From a virus: a stretch of 26,704 nucleotides of DNA. The translations under genes were made by a program, and so were the position numbers. This document shows, piece after piece, positions 8,377 to 14,053 of the stretch (its first letter is position 1; each line of letters starts with the position of its first letter). A model generated the notes under the pieces. The model was not told the DNA's origin and ran no database searches. It saw nothing but the letters and a program-made list of their open reading frames with translations. The stretch is from positions 1 through 26,704 of IMG/VR virus record IMGVR_UViG_3300004461_000265; one strand, 5' to 3'.

Positions 8377-8782
8377 TGTATTCTCCGGTTCGTATCATGT
8401 TAGTAATAGTTATCGCTCGTTGACCCACTTGCTCTGCCCAGTTAGAGTCTAAGAACTCTACTGAGGCTGCTTCGTAGTTAGCAAGAGACATTTCTCTGAG
8501 AGCGTCTCTAAAGCCTCGAAGACGGCTAATACCAAGGTTGAAGCACATATCCATCATAGCGTCTTGACGCACCAAGTCCAAGTGGGTAAACCACTCAAAC
8601 GCTTTGGTTAGCTCCTGCTCGCAGCGGCGGATATCATTCGCGAGGAGATAGTAGACTTCATCCTCAGATAATCCCATAGAGTCTAGGTTACGCCCAACTC
8701 CTATGGTCATATCTCCCGCCGTGCATTCGTAAGGCTTAAGCCGCAAGCCCTCGTGCTTAATGAGCAGGTCTTCAATCCTCAT
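8369..8782 (-). CDS. T4-type lysozyme (endolysin), Glu-Cys-Thr active site
   Basis: 137 residues with the glycoside hydrolase family 24 fold signature. HEGLRLKPYEC places catalytic Glu at 11, and TAGDMTIGVGRNLD places Thr at 26, exactly the T4 lysozyme numbering. The residue at the T4 Asp20 position is Cys20, so this is an E-C-T triad. This variant occurs in other phage lysozymes, and the T4 D20C mutant is known to stay active. The later FNLGISRLRGF and W-AEQVGQRAITITNMIRTG segments match the C-terminal lobe. It cleaves peptidoglycan at lysis. There is no signal peptide or SAR helix, so it would need a holin, and none is obvious in the late block. The start overlaps the upstream gene by 11 bases. 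Confidence 0.92.
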   Translation of the reverse strand: MRIEDLLIKHEGLRLKPYECTAGDMTIGVGRNLDSMGLSEDEVYYLLANDIRRCEQELTKAFEWFTHLDLVRQDAMMDMCFNLGISRLRGFRDALREMSLANYEAASVEFLDSNWAEQVGQRAITITNMIRTGEYNA

Positions 8783-9140
8783 GGAACTCTCCTTCTATCA
8801 CTTCGGGTTCTACGATCGTATCAGTGACCCCTGAGATGGTTATATTGACCGTAGGCTTACCCCCGAGCTTGTCCTTATCAAACGAGCTGATCGGTAAGAT
8901 GCGATCTACTATGAGCTTCCACGCCGCAGATTGGTTCTTGTGGTCGTCATCTTGAGCAGCTCGGAAGATAGACTCTATCACAGCATTGGTATCCCTCCTC
9001 GCGAGAAATCGCTGCTTCATCTCTGCCATAGCCGAATGGTCACCCTTGGGTCTACCAACAGGACGGTTCTTAGGTTTCTCTATCTCCGACTTACGGGGAC
9101 GGCCACGCTTTCTCTTTACTGGTACATTGTCTTCAGCCAC
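8772..9140 (-). CDS. AT-hook DNA-binding protein, possible small terminase
   Basis: 122 residues. Two AT-hook-like motifs are visible near the N-terminus: KRKRGRPRK (about 9-17) and RPVGRPKG (about 26-33). These would bind the minor groove of AT-rich DNA. A helical middle (AMAEMKQRFLARRDTNAVIE ... AAWKLIVDRILP) follows, then an acidic C-terminal tail (EPEVIEGEFHED). As the first gene of the leftward late operon, a few genes upstream of TerL, and given this architecture, it could be the small terminase subunit that recognises phage DNA. It could equally be a late regulator. No canonical TerS helix-turn-helix is clear. Confidence 0.5.
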   Translation of the reverse strand: MAEDNVPVKRKRGRPRKSEIEKPKNRPVGRPKGDHSAMAEMKQRFLARRDTNAVIESIFRAAQDDDHKNQSAAWKLIVDRILPISSFDKDKLGGKPTVNITISGVTDTIVEPEVIEGEFHED

Positions 9141-9175
9141 AACATAGAAGCTCTTTTAAGATTAATATTTGGCGT

Positions 9176-9205
9176 ATTAAACCATTAATTGGTCAATTTC
9201 GCCAA
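9176..9205 (-). promoter_or_regulatory. Candidate leftward sigma70-like late promoter
   Basis: Read leftward, TTGGCG (9205-9200) and TTTAAT (9181-9176) are separated by 18 bases, a plausible -35/-10 pair. This would start RNA near 9169, about 30 bases before the first late gene (ATG at 9140). It is the only reasonable site I see ahead of the leftward block, but a match of this quality can arise by chance. Confidence 0.35.
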
Positions 9206-9243
9206 CCCCTGTGTTCATGCGGGTTTTAGGGGTGGTTTTTTTT
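9205..9243 (+). terminator. Rho-independent terminator, rightward
   Basis: ACCCCT (9205-9210) pairs with AGGGGT (9228-9233), followed by GG and a run of eight T (9236-9243), read rightward. The loop is long (17 bases). The T run and G/C stem are convincing only in the rightward direction, where no gene lies upstream. It would stop antisense RNA coming out of the leftward late block before it reaches the early promoter. It also overlaps the -35 of the candidate leftward promoter. Confidence 0.45.
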
Positions 9244-9352
9244 GCTTCTTTTTTTTAATTTGGCCTCACGCAAATTTGAGGGGCAACTACAATAAAAAGC
9301 CACGCGCAATCGCCCCTCCCCGTCCATGATTCGAACCCCGTCTGTTTATACG

Positions 9353-9404
9353 CGCGCGCACGCGAGCTGTTAACGCGCGCACGCGAGGCTTATCTAGACG
9401 CGAG
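9353..9404. repeat. GC-rich direct repeat, 14 bp at 21-bp spacing
   Basis: CGCGCGCACGCGAG occurs exactly at 9353-9366 and 9374-9387, start to start 21 bp. A shorter third copy, ACGCGAG, lies at 9398-9404. The alternating purine-pyrimidine tract from 9350 to 9364 could adopt Z-form DNA. The 21-bp spacing (two helical turns) matches the second repeat family at 9511-9552, which suggests a stacked protein-binding array such as an origin or operator. Confidence 0.55.
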
Positions 9405-9439
9405 CAATCCCAAGCGGTGAGAGTGAGGGGAGGGAAGGC

Positions 9440-9460
9440 AGCCAATAGCCAATAGCCAAT
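9440..9460. repeat. Three tandem AGCCAAT heptamers
   Basis: AGCCAAT is repeated three times without a gap between 9440 and 9460 in the control region. No gene overlaps it. It may be a protein-binding array or a slippage product; nothing else in the sequence decides. Confidence 0.6.
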
Positions 9461-9490
9461 CGCATACCCTATACACACGATTCTCAAACC

Positions 9491-9552
9491 GTTACCGGTA
9501 ACACATCTACGGTAACACGGTAACACTTTACGGTAACACAGTAACACTCTCA
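9491..9552. repeat. GGTAACAC iterons with 12-bp palindrome
   Basis: GGTAACAC occurs at 9497, 9511, 9519 and 9532, and the one-base variant AGTAACAC at 9540. The pairs at 9511/9519 and 9532/9540 make two copies of a 21-bp unit. The first copy is part of a perfect 12-bp palindrome, GTTACCGGTAAC (9491-9502). A second palindrome, GTATGCATAC, lies at 9558-9567. The array ends about 60 bp before the putative rightward promoter. It may be an iteron origin, a repressor operator or upstream activator sites. Confidence 0.65.
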
Positions 9553-9612
9553 ACACTGTATGCATACACAGTACATTGGCTACACACCGCGTAAACACTG
9601 GACTTTGAAAAG

Positions 9613-9629
9613 TTGGCACGGGCAATGCA
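9613..9629 (+). promoter_or_regulatory. Sigma54-like (-24/-12) promoter for the early operon
   Basis: TTGGCACG (9613-9620), four bases, then ATGCA (9625-9629). The invariant GG (9615-9616) and GC (9627-9628) have the exact 10-bp separation needed by sigma54. Only one base departs from the usual TTGCW at -12. The transcript would begin near 9640 and give a leader of about 38 bases before the first early ATG at 9678. A sigma70 reading is also possible (TTGGCA, 17 bases, TACACG), but its -10 is poor. Confidence 0.45.
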
Positions 9630-9677
9630 TTGTATTACACGACAACGCAATACACACACAACACAAAGGGGAATCAC

Positions 9678-9845
9678 ATGCTATACGAATACGATGACGG
9701 TAGATCAAGCTTCCAATGCTACTTGCTAGCAGAACATATCGAAGACGATTCGCGCTCATATATTGAATTACTGCCCGAATATGTAGAACGTGGCGAGCGA
9801 TCAAAGTACTGGATCAATAACGAATACTTAAGCGAAGGGGAATAA
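9678..9845 (+). CDS. Early protein of unknown function, 55 aa
   Basis: This is the first gene of the rightward operon. The ATG at 9678 is preceded by AAGGGG at good spacing, so I prefer it to upstream in-frame non-ATG starts that would read through the promoter. The protein (MLYEYDDGRSSFQCYLLAEH...) is acidic and aromatic-rich and ends NNEYLSEGE. No motif is recognised. Early leading genes of this size are often host-takeover or anti-defence factors, but there is no direct sign of that here. Confidence 0.65.
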   Translation: MLYEYDDGRSSFQCYLLAEHIEDDSRSYIELLPEYVERGERSKYWINNEYLSEGE

Positions 9846-9846
9846 C

Positions 9847-10116
9847 ATGCACAACAAAGCGCATTTAGACTACAAAACAGAAGACGCATTAGGCTATGAC
9901 CTGTATCGCGTGCCTAATGACGTATACGGCAATCCTCGCTACGTTATCCACTGGCTAGCATTCGCGAATGAATACGACCAAGCAAAGAAGATAGCGAACT
10001 CGCTAGGGTTCAGGGTATATCGCGGCAAAGACTTTGGCGGCGGTTTTGTGTGCCAGTCCTACAACGTAGAAAACACAGCGGAAAACATAATCGCAGCCAG
10101 ATCAAAAGGAAAATAA
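9847..10116 (+). CDS. Conserved phage early protein, 89 aa
   Basis: Begins MHNKAHLDYKTEDALGYDLY. The segment YRVPNDVYGNPRYVIHWLAF and the later YRGKDFGGGFVCQSYN form a pattern I recall from hypothetical proteins of several aquatic phages, without function. The probable fold is alpha/beta, with a single domain. It follows the previous stop by one base, after a GGGG ribosome site, and is clearly co-transcribed. Confidence 0.7.
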   Translation: MHNKAHLDYKTEDALGYDLYRVPNDVYGNPRYVIHWLAFANEYDQAKKIANSLGFRVYRGKDFGGGFVCQSYNVENTAENIIAARSKGK

Positions 10117-10117
10117 C

Positions 10118-10474
10118 ATGTATAAAATCGAAATTAATCACAGAGAATCGGAATTTATTAGCGCATACCTTGAGGCGGTAGACTTCACGGAACTAGGCGA
10201 AGAAGGACAACCGCCAATCGGAGCAGATATTGACGAGGATTTTATGCGCGAATGCATAATCGACTGTCTCGCATTCTATAGCCAAGTCGAATGCGTTTTA
10301 GCGCCTAAGAATATTGCTCAAGCGGGGCATGATTTTTGGCTTACCCGTAACGGGCATGGCGTAGGGTTCTGGGATAGGCCAGAAATATACGGGGCAAATC
10401 GCGTGCAAAGGTTTACTGAGATTGCCGAATCGTTTGGCGAGTCTTATGCGACATATGACGAGATAGGGGGATAA
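10118..10474 (+). CDS. Conserved phage early protein, 118 aa
   Basis: The C-terminal half holds QAGHDFWLTRNGHGVGFWDR, a signature shared with many uncharacterised phage early proteins. The N-terminal part is acidic and ends with CIIDCLAFYSQVE (two Cys). The HDFW and HGVGFWD residues suggest a metal- or ligand-binding site, but no activity is known to me. It starts one base after the previous stop, in the same operon. Confidence 0.7.
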   Translation: MYKIEINHRESEFISAYLEAVDFTELGEEGQPPIGADIDEDFMRECIIDCLAFYSQVECVLAPKNIAQAGHDFWLTRNGHGVGFWDRPEIYGANRVQRFTEIAESFGESYATYDEIGG

Positions 10475-10475
10475 C

Positions 10476-10637
10476 ATGACGCACGAAACAGCACTAACCA
10501 AAGCGCTAGTCCTATGCGTGACAGCGCCAGAACATAGGCTCGGGGATGCGCTTAAATTAGCGCACGAGATCGCATCAATGTGTACGCCCGCCGAAGTGGC
10601 GAGAGCAAAAGAAAACGCCAAGGAGGTGATGGCATGA
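10476..10637 (+). CDS. 53-aa protein of unknown function
   Basis: This small ORF (MTHETALTKALVLCVTAPEH...) is predicted helical and ends KENAKEVMA. Its TGA overlaps the ATG of the following membrane protein. It carries within its own 3' end the AAGGAGGTGAT ribosome site of that gene, the strongest Shine-Dalgarno I noticed in the window. The tight packing supports it being translated. Confidence 0.55.
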   Translation: MTHETALTKALVLCVTAPEHRLGDALKLAHEIASMCTPAEVARAKENAKEVMA

Positions 10638-10861
10638 GAAATAATCGCAGAAATATAGAGGCAGAAAATTTTTGGCTGAAATGTATACTTGTGGGGGCGG
10701 CTTTGCTAATCTCGTTCACCCTTGGTGCTTTGCTTGAACCGAGCGAGGTGCTAGAGGCAAGGGAGTCGAACCTATATGCCGAAATGGTTTGCTTGGGCAT
10801 TGAAACCGATATGGCCTATGGGTGGCCAAATTATAAGGGGTTAACGGTAGACTGCAATTAA
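10634..10861 (+). CDS. Small membrane protein, one transmembrane helix
   Basis: 75 residues starting at ATG 10634 after an excellent AAGGAGG site. A basic N-terminus (MRNNRRNIEAEN) is followed by a hydrophobic helix at about residues 16-35 (LKCILVGAALLISFTLGALL). The C-terminal part is probably periplasmic, with two Cys (C53 and C74) that could form a disulphide. It could be an early inner-membrane protein, such as a superinfection or lysis modulator, or a holin-like protein. Nothing identifies it further. Confidence 0.65.
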   Translation: MRNNRRNIEAENFWLKCILVGAALLISFTLGALLEPSEVLEARESNLYAEMVCLGIETDMAYGWPNYKGLTVDCN

Positions 10862-10864
10862 AGT

Positions 10865-10882
10865 GTCCCCCCGAAGGGGGAC
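10865..10882 (+). terminator. GTCCCCC hairpin with CGAA loop
   Basis: GTCCCCC pairs perfectly with GGGGGAC around CGAA, three bases after the membrane-protein stop. No T run follows, so it is more likely an mRNA-stabilising or processing hairpin, or an attenuator, than a full terminator. It separates the first early genes from the replication genes. Confidence 0.5.
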
Positions 10883-10907
10883 TGATCACCACACAAGGGG
10901 GAGGAGG

Positions 10908-10973
10908 ATGCATTGCGATCTAGCGCAGGTTATCCGCTCTCTCCCTGTAACGCAAGGGGGAAATTATGGCTGA
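10908..10973 (+). CDS. Possible 21-aa leader peptide before the replication genes
   Basis: An ATG directly after GGAGGAGG opens a 21-codon frame (MHCDLAQVIRSL...). It closes with a TGA that overlaps the start of the primase-type zinc-ribbon gene at 10966. The ribosome-site spacing is very short. It could serve translational coupling or be meaningless. Confidence 0.2.
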   Translation: MHCDLAQVIRSLPVTQGGNYG

Positions 10974-11367
10974 TTTCGATTTAGTCTGTAGCAAATTAGA
11001 GCAGGTTAGGCGCAAGGGTAACAAGGCTATGGCCTTATGCCCCGCGCACGATGACAAGTCGCACTCGCTCAGTATTCTATACCGCGAGGCCGATGATCGG
11101 GTGCTACTACACTGCTTTGCGCAGGACTGTAGCGCAGAGTCCATTCTAAAGGCCGTGGGGCTTGCGTGGCGGGACATCTACCCTAACGATGGGTCACCCT
11201 ATACACCAAGGGTCAGTAAGCATACACGCGAGGAGGTGAAGTCTGCGGAGTGGCTTCTAGAATTAGTGCCAGTATGGTCTCGCGAGGGGGTGGCATTTAC
11301 TGAGAAGGATCGGGCAGATATCTACAATGCTCAGCGGATAGTTAACAGCGCGAGGGGGATCAAATGA
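10966..11367 (+). CDS. Standalone primase-type (CHC2-like) zinc-ribbon protein
   Basis: 133 residues. The N-terminal half has C25-P-A-H28, a beta-strand segment (HSLSILYR), then LLHC50FAQDC55SAESILKAVGL. This matches the zinc ribbon at the head of DnaG and TOPRIM primases, which recognises the template. The second pair is spaced CxxxxC rather than the usual CxxC. No TOPRIM polymerase domain follows: the rest (about 70-133) is a short charged helical tail. It overlaps the next replication gene by four bases (ATGA). It probably acts with the winged-helix protein and the ATPase downstream in replication initiation. Confidence 0.75.
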   Translation: MADFDLVCSKLEQVRRKGNKAMALCPAHDDKSHSLSILYREADDRVLLHCFAQDCSAESILKAVGLAWRDIYPNDGSPYTPRVSKHTREEVKSAEWLLELVPVWSREGVAFTEKDRADIYNAQRIVNSARGIK

Positions 11368-11978
11368 ACGGATGGATTAGATTAGACAGGGCGATACAGG
11401 ACAATTTCCTGTGGCAAGAGCCTGAAGCTTTAAAACTATGGCTGTATCTACTGATGGCTGCGTCCTTGACGGATAAAGCGACAGCGTTTAACGGGCAAAT
11501 GCTCAACATAAAGCGGGGTCAATTGGTCTTCGGTTTGAATGCCGCGAGTGCCAGATTAAACATCTCAATACGGCGTTTGAGAAAGTACCTAAATTGGTTT
11601 GAAGCTGATGACATGATTGACAAGCAAGTGACAAACAAATTCTCAATCATTTCAATAACTAACTACGCTCAGTACCAAGATTCGGGCAAGCAACCGTCAA
11701 GCAAGAGTCAAGCAACTGCCACGCAAACGACAACAACTATACAAGTAACAAGTAACAAAGAACAATCTATACCCCCGACAGTTGAGGAAGTGAGGGCGTA
11801 TTGTGACTCGCGGGGCAACGGCATTGATCCCGAAATGTTCATCGCGTTCTATGAGGCGCGCGGGTGGAAGATCGGCAAAGACAGAATGAAGTCTTGGAAG
11901 GCTTGTGTGGTTACATGGGAGAAACGTAGGCAAGAGCAGACCCCTACTCGCGAACAGTCATGGGGGGTGGAGCTATGA
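11364..11978 (+). CDS. Winged-helix replication initiation protein
   Basis: 204 residues. Residues 1-105 (GWIRLDRAIQDNFLWQEPEA ... LNIKRGQLVFGLNAASARLN ... ISITNYAQYQ) match the N-terminal winged helix common to phage replication proteins of the lambda O and DnaD-like type. A Thr/Ser/Gln linker follows at about 110-135. A C-terminal helical domain begins PPTVEEVRAYCDSRGNGIDP and includes FYEARGWKIGKDRMKSWKAC, which is widespread in phage replisome organisers. It probably binds the origin and recruits the helicase encoded next. Its stop overlaps the helicase start (ATGA). Confidence 0.75.
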   Translation: MNGWIRLDRAIQDNFLWQEPEALKLWLYLLMAASLTDKATAFNGQMLNIKRGQLVFGLNAASARLNISIRRLRKYLNWFEADDMIDKQVTNKFSIISITNYAQYQDSGKQPSSKSQATATQTTTTIQVTSNKEQSIPPTVEEVRAYCDSRGNGIDPEMFIAFYEARGWKIGKDRMKSWKACVVTWEKRRQEQTPTREQSWGVEL

Positions 11979-12940
11979 AGCTGCCCCAAGGACTAGAGCT
12001 AGACCAATACCTTGAGCTTACTGGCTTGATGGAAGCATCGCAAATTCACTCGGCGGGCAGGTGGCATGATGAGGTGGTCGAACGATCCAAAGGCCAAAAG
12101 ATATGGGGTGCTAAGCTACCGTGGCCTAAAACGCATGACACTTTTCGTTTAAGACAGGGGGAACTAACCATATTTGGTGGAGCTAATGCCTCCAAGAAAT
12201 CCCTTATCTGTGGCGAGATAATCCTTGGGCTACTCAAAGACTCTAAGGTCTGCCTCGCGTCCCTTGAAATGAAGCCGAGCGAATCCCTGTACCGGATGCT
12301 AATGCAAGCGGCAGGGGCGAAGGATGGTACGCCCGCAGAATCCTTCATTTCTGAATTTTCAGCGTTCGTTGACCATAACCTAGTCATATTTGACCAGTTA
12401 GACACAGTGAAGCCGGAGCGAGTGCTATCCATCATCCACTACTGCGTTAAGGAATTGGCATGCAAGTATGTCTTCATTGATTCCCTCGCGAAATGTGGCA
12501 CGGGCTTTCAGGATTATGTAGCCGAGACAGAGTTCGTGAACAAGCTACAGCACTGCGCCAAGACGCTAGACGTTGGGATTATATTAGTGGCTCATATCAG
12601 GAAACCCCCACAGGCAGATGACAATTGGATACCTGACAAGTATTCCATTCGCGGGGCAGGTACGCTGACCGACATGGCTGATAATGTGTTGTTAACTGCT
12701 AGCAACGCGAAGAGAAAGCAGCTAAAGGAATTAGCCAAGATGACCGAGTTAGATGAGAAGCAGCAGGAATATTTATCTAAACATAAAGACCAAAAGCTGA
12801 TTGTAGCGAAGCAAAGACACAGCGGCGGATGGGAAGGCACGTACAATTTTTACTTTCACGACAACAGCTTACAGCTAACCGAGCAGGAGGATCGGCCTCG
12901 CAGGTTTTATTTCGACACAATTGTTGACAAGGATATTTAA
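11975..12940 (+). CDS. RecA/DnaB-fold replication ATPase with degenerate P-loop
   Basis: 321 residues from ATG 11975, chosen over an in-frame ATG 15 bases upstream because it overlaps the preceding stop and has GGTGGAG before it. The family is the phage AAA/RecA-like helicase with a long N-terminal arm. LPWPKTHDTFRLRQGELTIF precedes the P-loop. SLEMKPSESLYRMLMQAAG, Walker B YVFIDS (165-170), the sensor VAHIRKP and RGAGTLTDMADNVLL are well conserved. The P-loop reads GANASKKS (69-76), where relatives have GVNGHGKS: both central glycines are lost, Lys75 and Ser76 remain. The role is probably fork helicase or its loader. Confidence 0.8.
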   Translation: MKLPQGLELDQYLELTGLMEASQIHSAGRWHDEVVERSKGQKIWGAKLPWPKTHDTFRLRQGELTIFGGANASKKSLICGEIILGLLKDSKVCLASLEMKPSESLYRMLMQAAGAKDGTPAESFISEFSAFVDHNLVIFDQLDTVKPERVLSIIHYCVKELACKYVFIDSLAKCGTGFQDYVAETEFVNKLQHCAKTLDVGIILVAHIRKPPQADDNWIPDKYSIRGAGTLTDMADNVLLTASNAKRKQLKELAKMTELDEKQQEYLSKHKDQKLIVAKQRHSGGWEGTYNFYFHDNSLQLTEQEDRPRRFYFDTIVDKDI

Positions 12941-12978
12941 TCTATATTACGATGACTACACATTCTGAGGAGGATGAC

Positions 12979-13395
12979 ATGAAATACATCAAAGAGTGGC
13001 TCGCCGAGCCGACAACCGCAACACAATATCTTATTGACGGTGACATCGATTGGGACGTAGTCCCACTAGCTGACATCGATCAGATGATCTTCTCTGTACT
13101 GCATGACGCAGATGCGAACGAGTATCTGTGTGACATCATGCTCTACCATGCAGACCCTGAAGTCCTGCGCGGCTGCATCCATAAGTTAATTACGAACAAA
13201 GCTGACACGCTTACTTACTCTGTGATCTTTAGGAGTGAGATGCGCGAGGCTGTCCTGTCTTTCATTCGGGATGTCGCCACTCGCGAGATTGGCATAGCCG
13301 AGACTGCATTAGCTGTGTACGGTCACGAGTATGCGACCACTGAGCAGGTCATGCACAGCATTCGCGAAGACATGCACGAACAAAAATACTTTTAG
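12979..13395 (+). CDS. Unknown acidic early protein, 138 aa
   Basis: The ATG at 12979 follows GAGGAGGATGAC, a strong ribosome site; an in-frame ATG 27 bases earlier lacks one. The protein (MKYIKEWLAEPTTATQYLID...) is acidic and mostly helical. It contains repeated hydrophobic patterns such as DADANEYLCDIMLYH that suggest a small helical-repeat fold. No catalytic motif is seen. It sits between the replication ATPase and the recombination genes, so a replication-associated role is reasonable but unproven. Confidence 0.6.
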   Translation: MKYIKEWLAEPTTATQYLIDGDIDWDVVPLADIDQMIFSVLHDADANEYLCDIMLYHADPEVLRGCIHKLITNKADTLTYSVIFRSEMREAVLSFIRDVATREIGIAETALAVYGHEYATTEQVMHSIREDMHEQKYF

Positions 13396-13404
13396 GGGGA
13401 TACC

Positions 13405-13623
13405 ATGGCAGATTACACATTAATTTTAGACACTGAGAAAGCGCGGATAATATTCTCATCATTACTCAACACGCAAGTAGAGTGCAGAATGATCGAAGAG
13501 GATAAAGATGTCAGAGCCAAGTACCCCACACTGGTGGGCATGGCGCAGCTAACACACGGTGTGATTACTGATGTATTAGACACAATGTTCGATCAAGAGG
13601 CGGATGAAGATGAAACAATCTGA
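13405..13623 (+). CDS. Unknown small acidic protein, 72 aa
   Basis: MADYTLILDTEKARIIFSSL opens a small, mainly helical protein with an acidic end (DQEADEDETI). A GGGG site lies upstream of the ATG. It overlaps the ERF gene start, indicating coupled translation. No known family is recognised. Confidence 0.6.
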   Translation: MADYTLILDTEKARIIFSSLLNTQVECRMIEEDKDVRAKYPTLVGMAQLTHGVITDVLDTMFDQEADEDETI

Positions 13624-14053
13624 ATCAATAGCAAACCTAGCAGCCGCGATGGCTGCGGCACAGGGCGAGATGGGCGCGGCAGTCAAAGGCTCGTCCAATC
13701 CATTCTTTAAGTCTAGCTACGCTGATCTTGGGGCTGTCATACAAGCAGTCAAAGCCCCATTCGCGATGCATGGCCTGAGCTATGTGCAATTCCCTGTTAA
13801 TGGGCAGGGTGGTATTGGAGTATCTACACGCTTAATGCATTCATCCGGTGAGTGGCTAGAGCAGGAGTTTTTAATCCCTCTAGGCAAGTTAGATGCGCAC
13901 GGTGCGGGTTCAGCTATCACTTACGCTAGACGGTACGCTTTGCAGTCTATCGCAGGTATCCCTGCCGAGGATGACGATGGTAATGCTGCATCTGCTAAGC
14001 CTAAGCACCCATCACATCCCGCAGCGAAACAGTCTGCGCCGGATTTCTTTTAA
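13610..14053 (+). CDS. erf: ERF-family single-strand annealing recombinase
   Basis: 147 residues. The ERF family signature is clear: SNPFFKSSYADLGAVIQAVK (about residues 26-45), HGLSYVQFP, then GSAITYARRYALQSIAGI (about 99-116) and a DDDGN stretch. ERF proteins, such as P22 Erf, form rings on ssDNA and anneal complementary strands. With the exonuclease two genes downstream it makes a Red/Rec-like pair. I prefer ATG 13610 to 13604 for better spacing from AGAGG; the difference is two residues. The C-terminal tail is short compared with P22 Erf. The stop overlaps the next ATG. Confidence 0.85.
   Translation: MKQSESIANLAAAMAAAQGEMGAAVKGSSNPFFKSSYADLGAVIQAVKAPFAMHGLSYVQFPVNGQGGIGVSTRLMHSSGEWLEQEFLIPLGKLDAHGAGSAITYARRYALQSIAGIPAEDDDGNAASAKPKHPSHPAAKQSAPDFF

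Noticed and set aside
9328-9340. Complete tRNA gene
   Set aside because: Only a T-loop-like string is present; the stem does not pair and no anticodon arm or acceptor can be folded.
9287-9625. Leftward open frame of 112 codons across the control region
   Set aside because: It spans the repeat arrays and has arginine/cysteine-rich, low-quality sequence with no ribosome site. It is best explained by GC-rich repeats, not a gene.
9605-9638. Sigma70 promoter TTGAAA with TGTATT
   Set aside because: The spacer is 20 bases or longer and the -10 is poor; the sigma54-like match in the same place is better.
9630-9677. N-terminal extension of the first early gene
   Set aside because: It would need a non-ATG start inside the predicted promoter. 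ATG 9678 has a good AAGGGG site.
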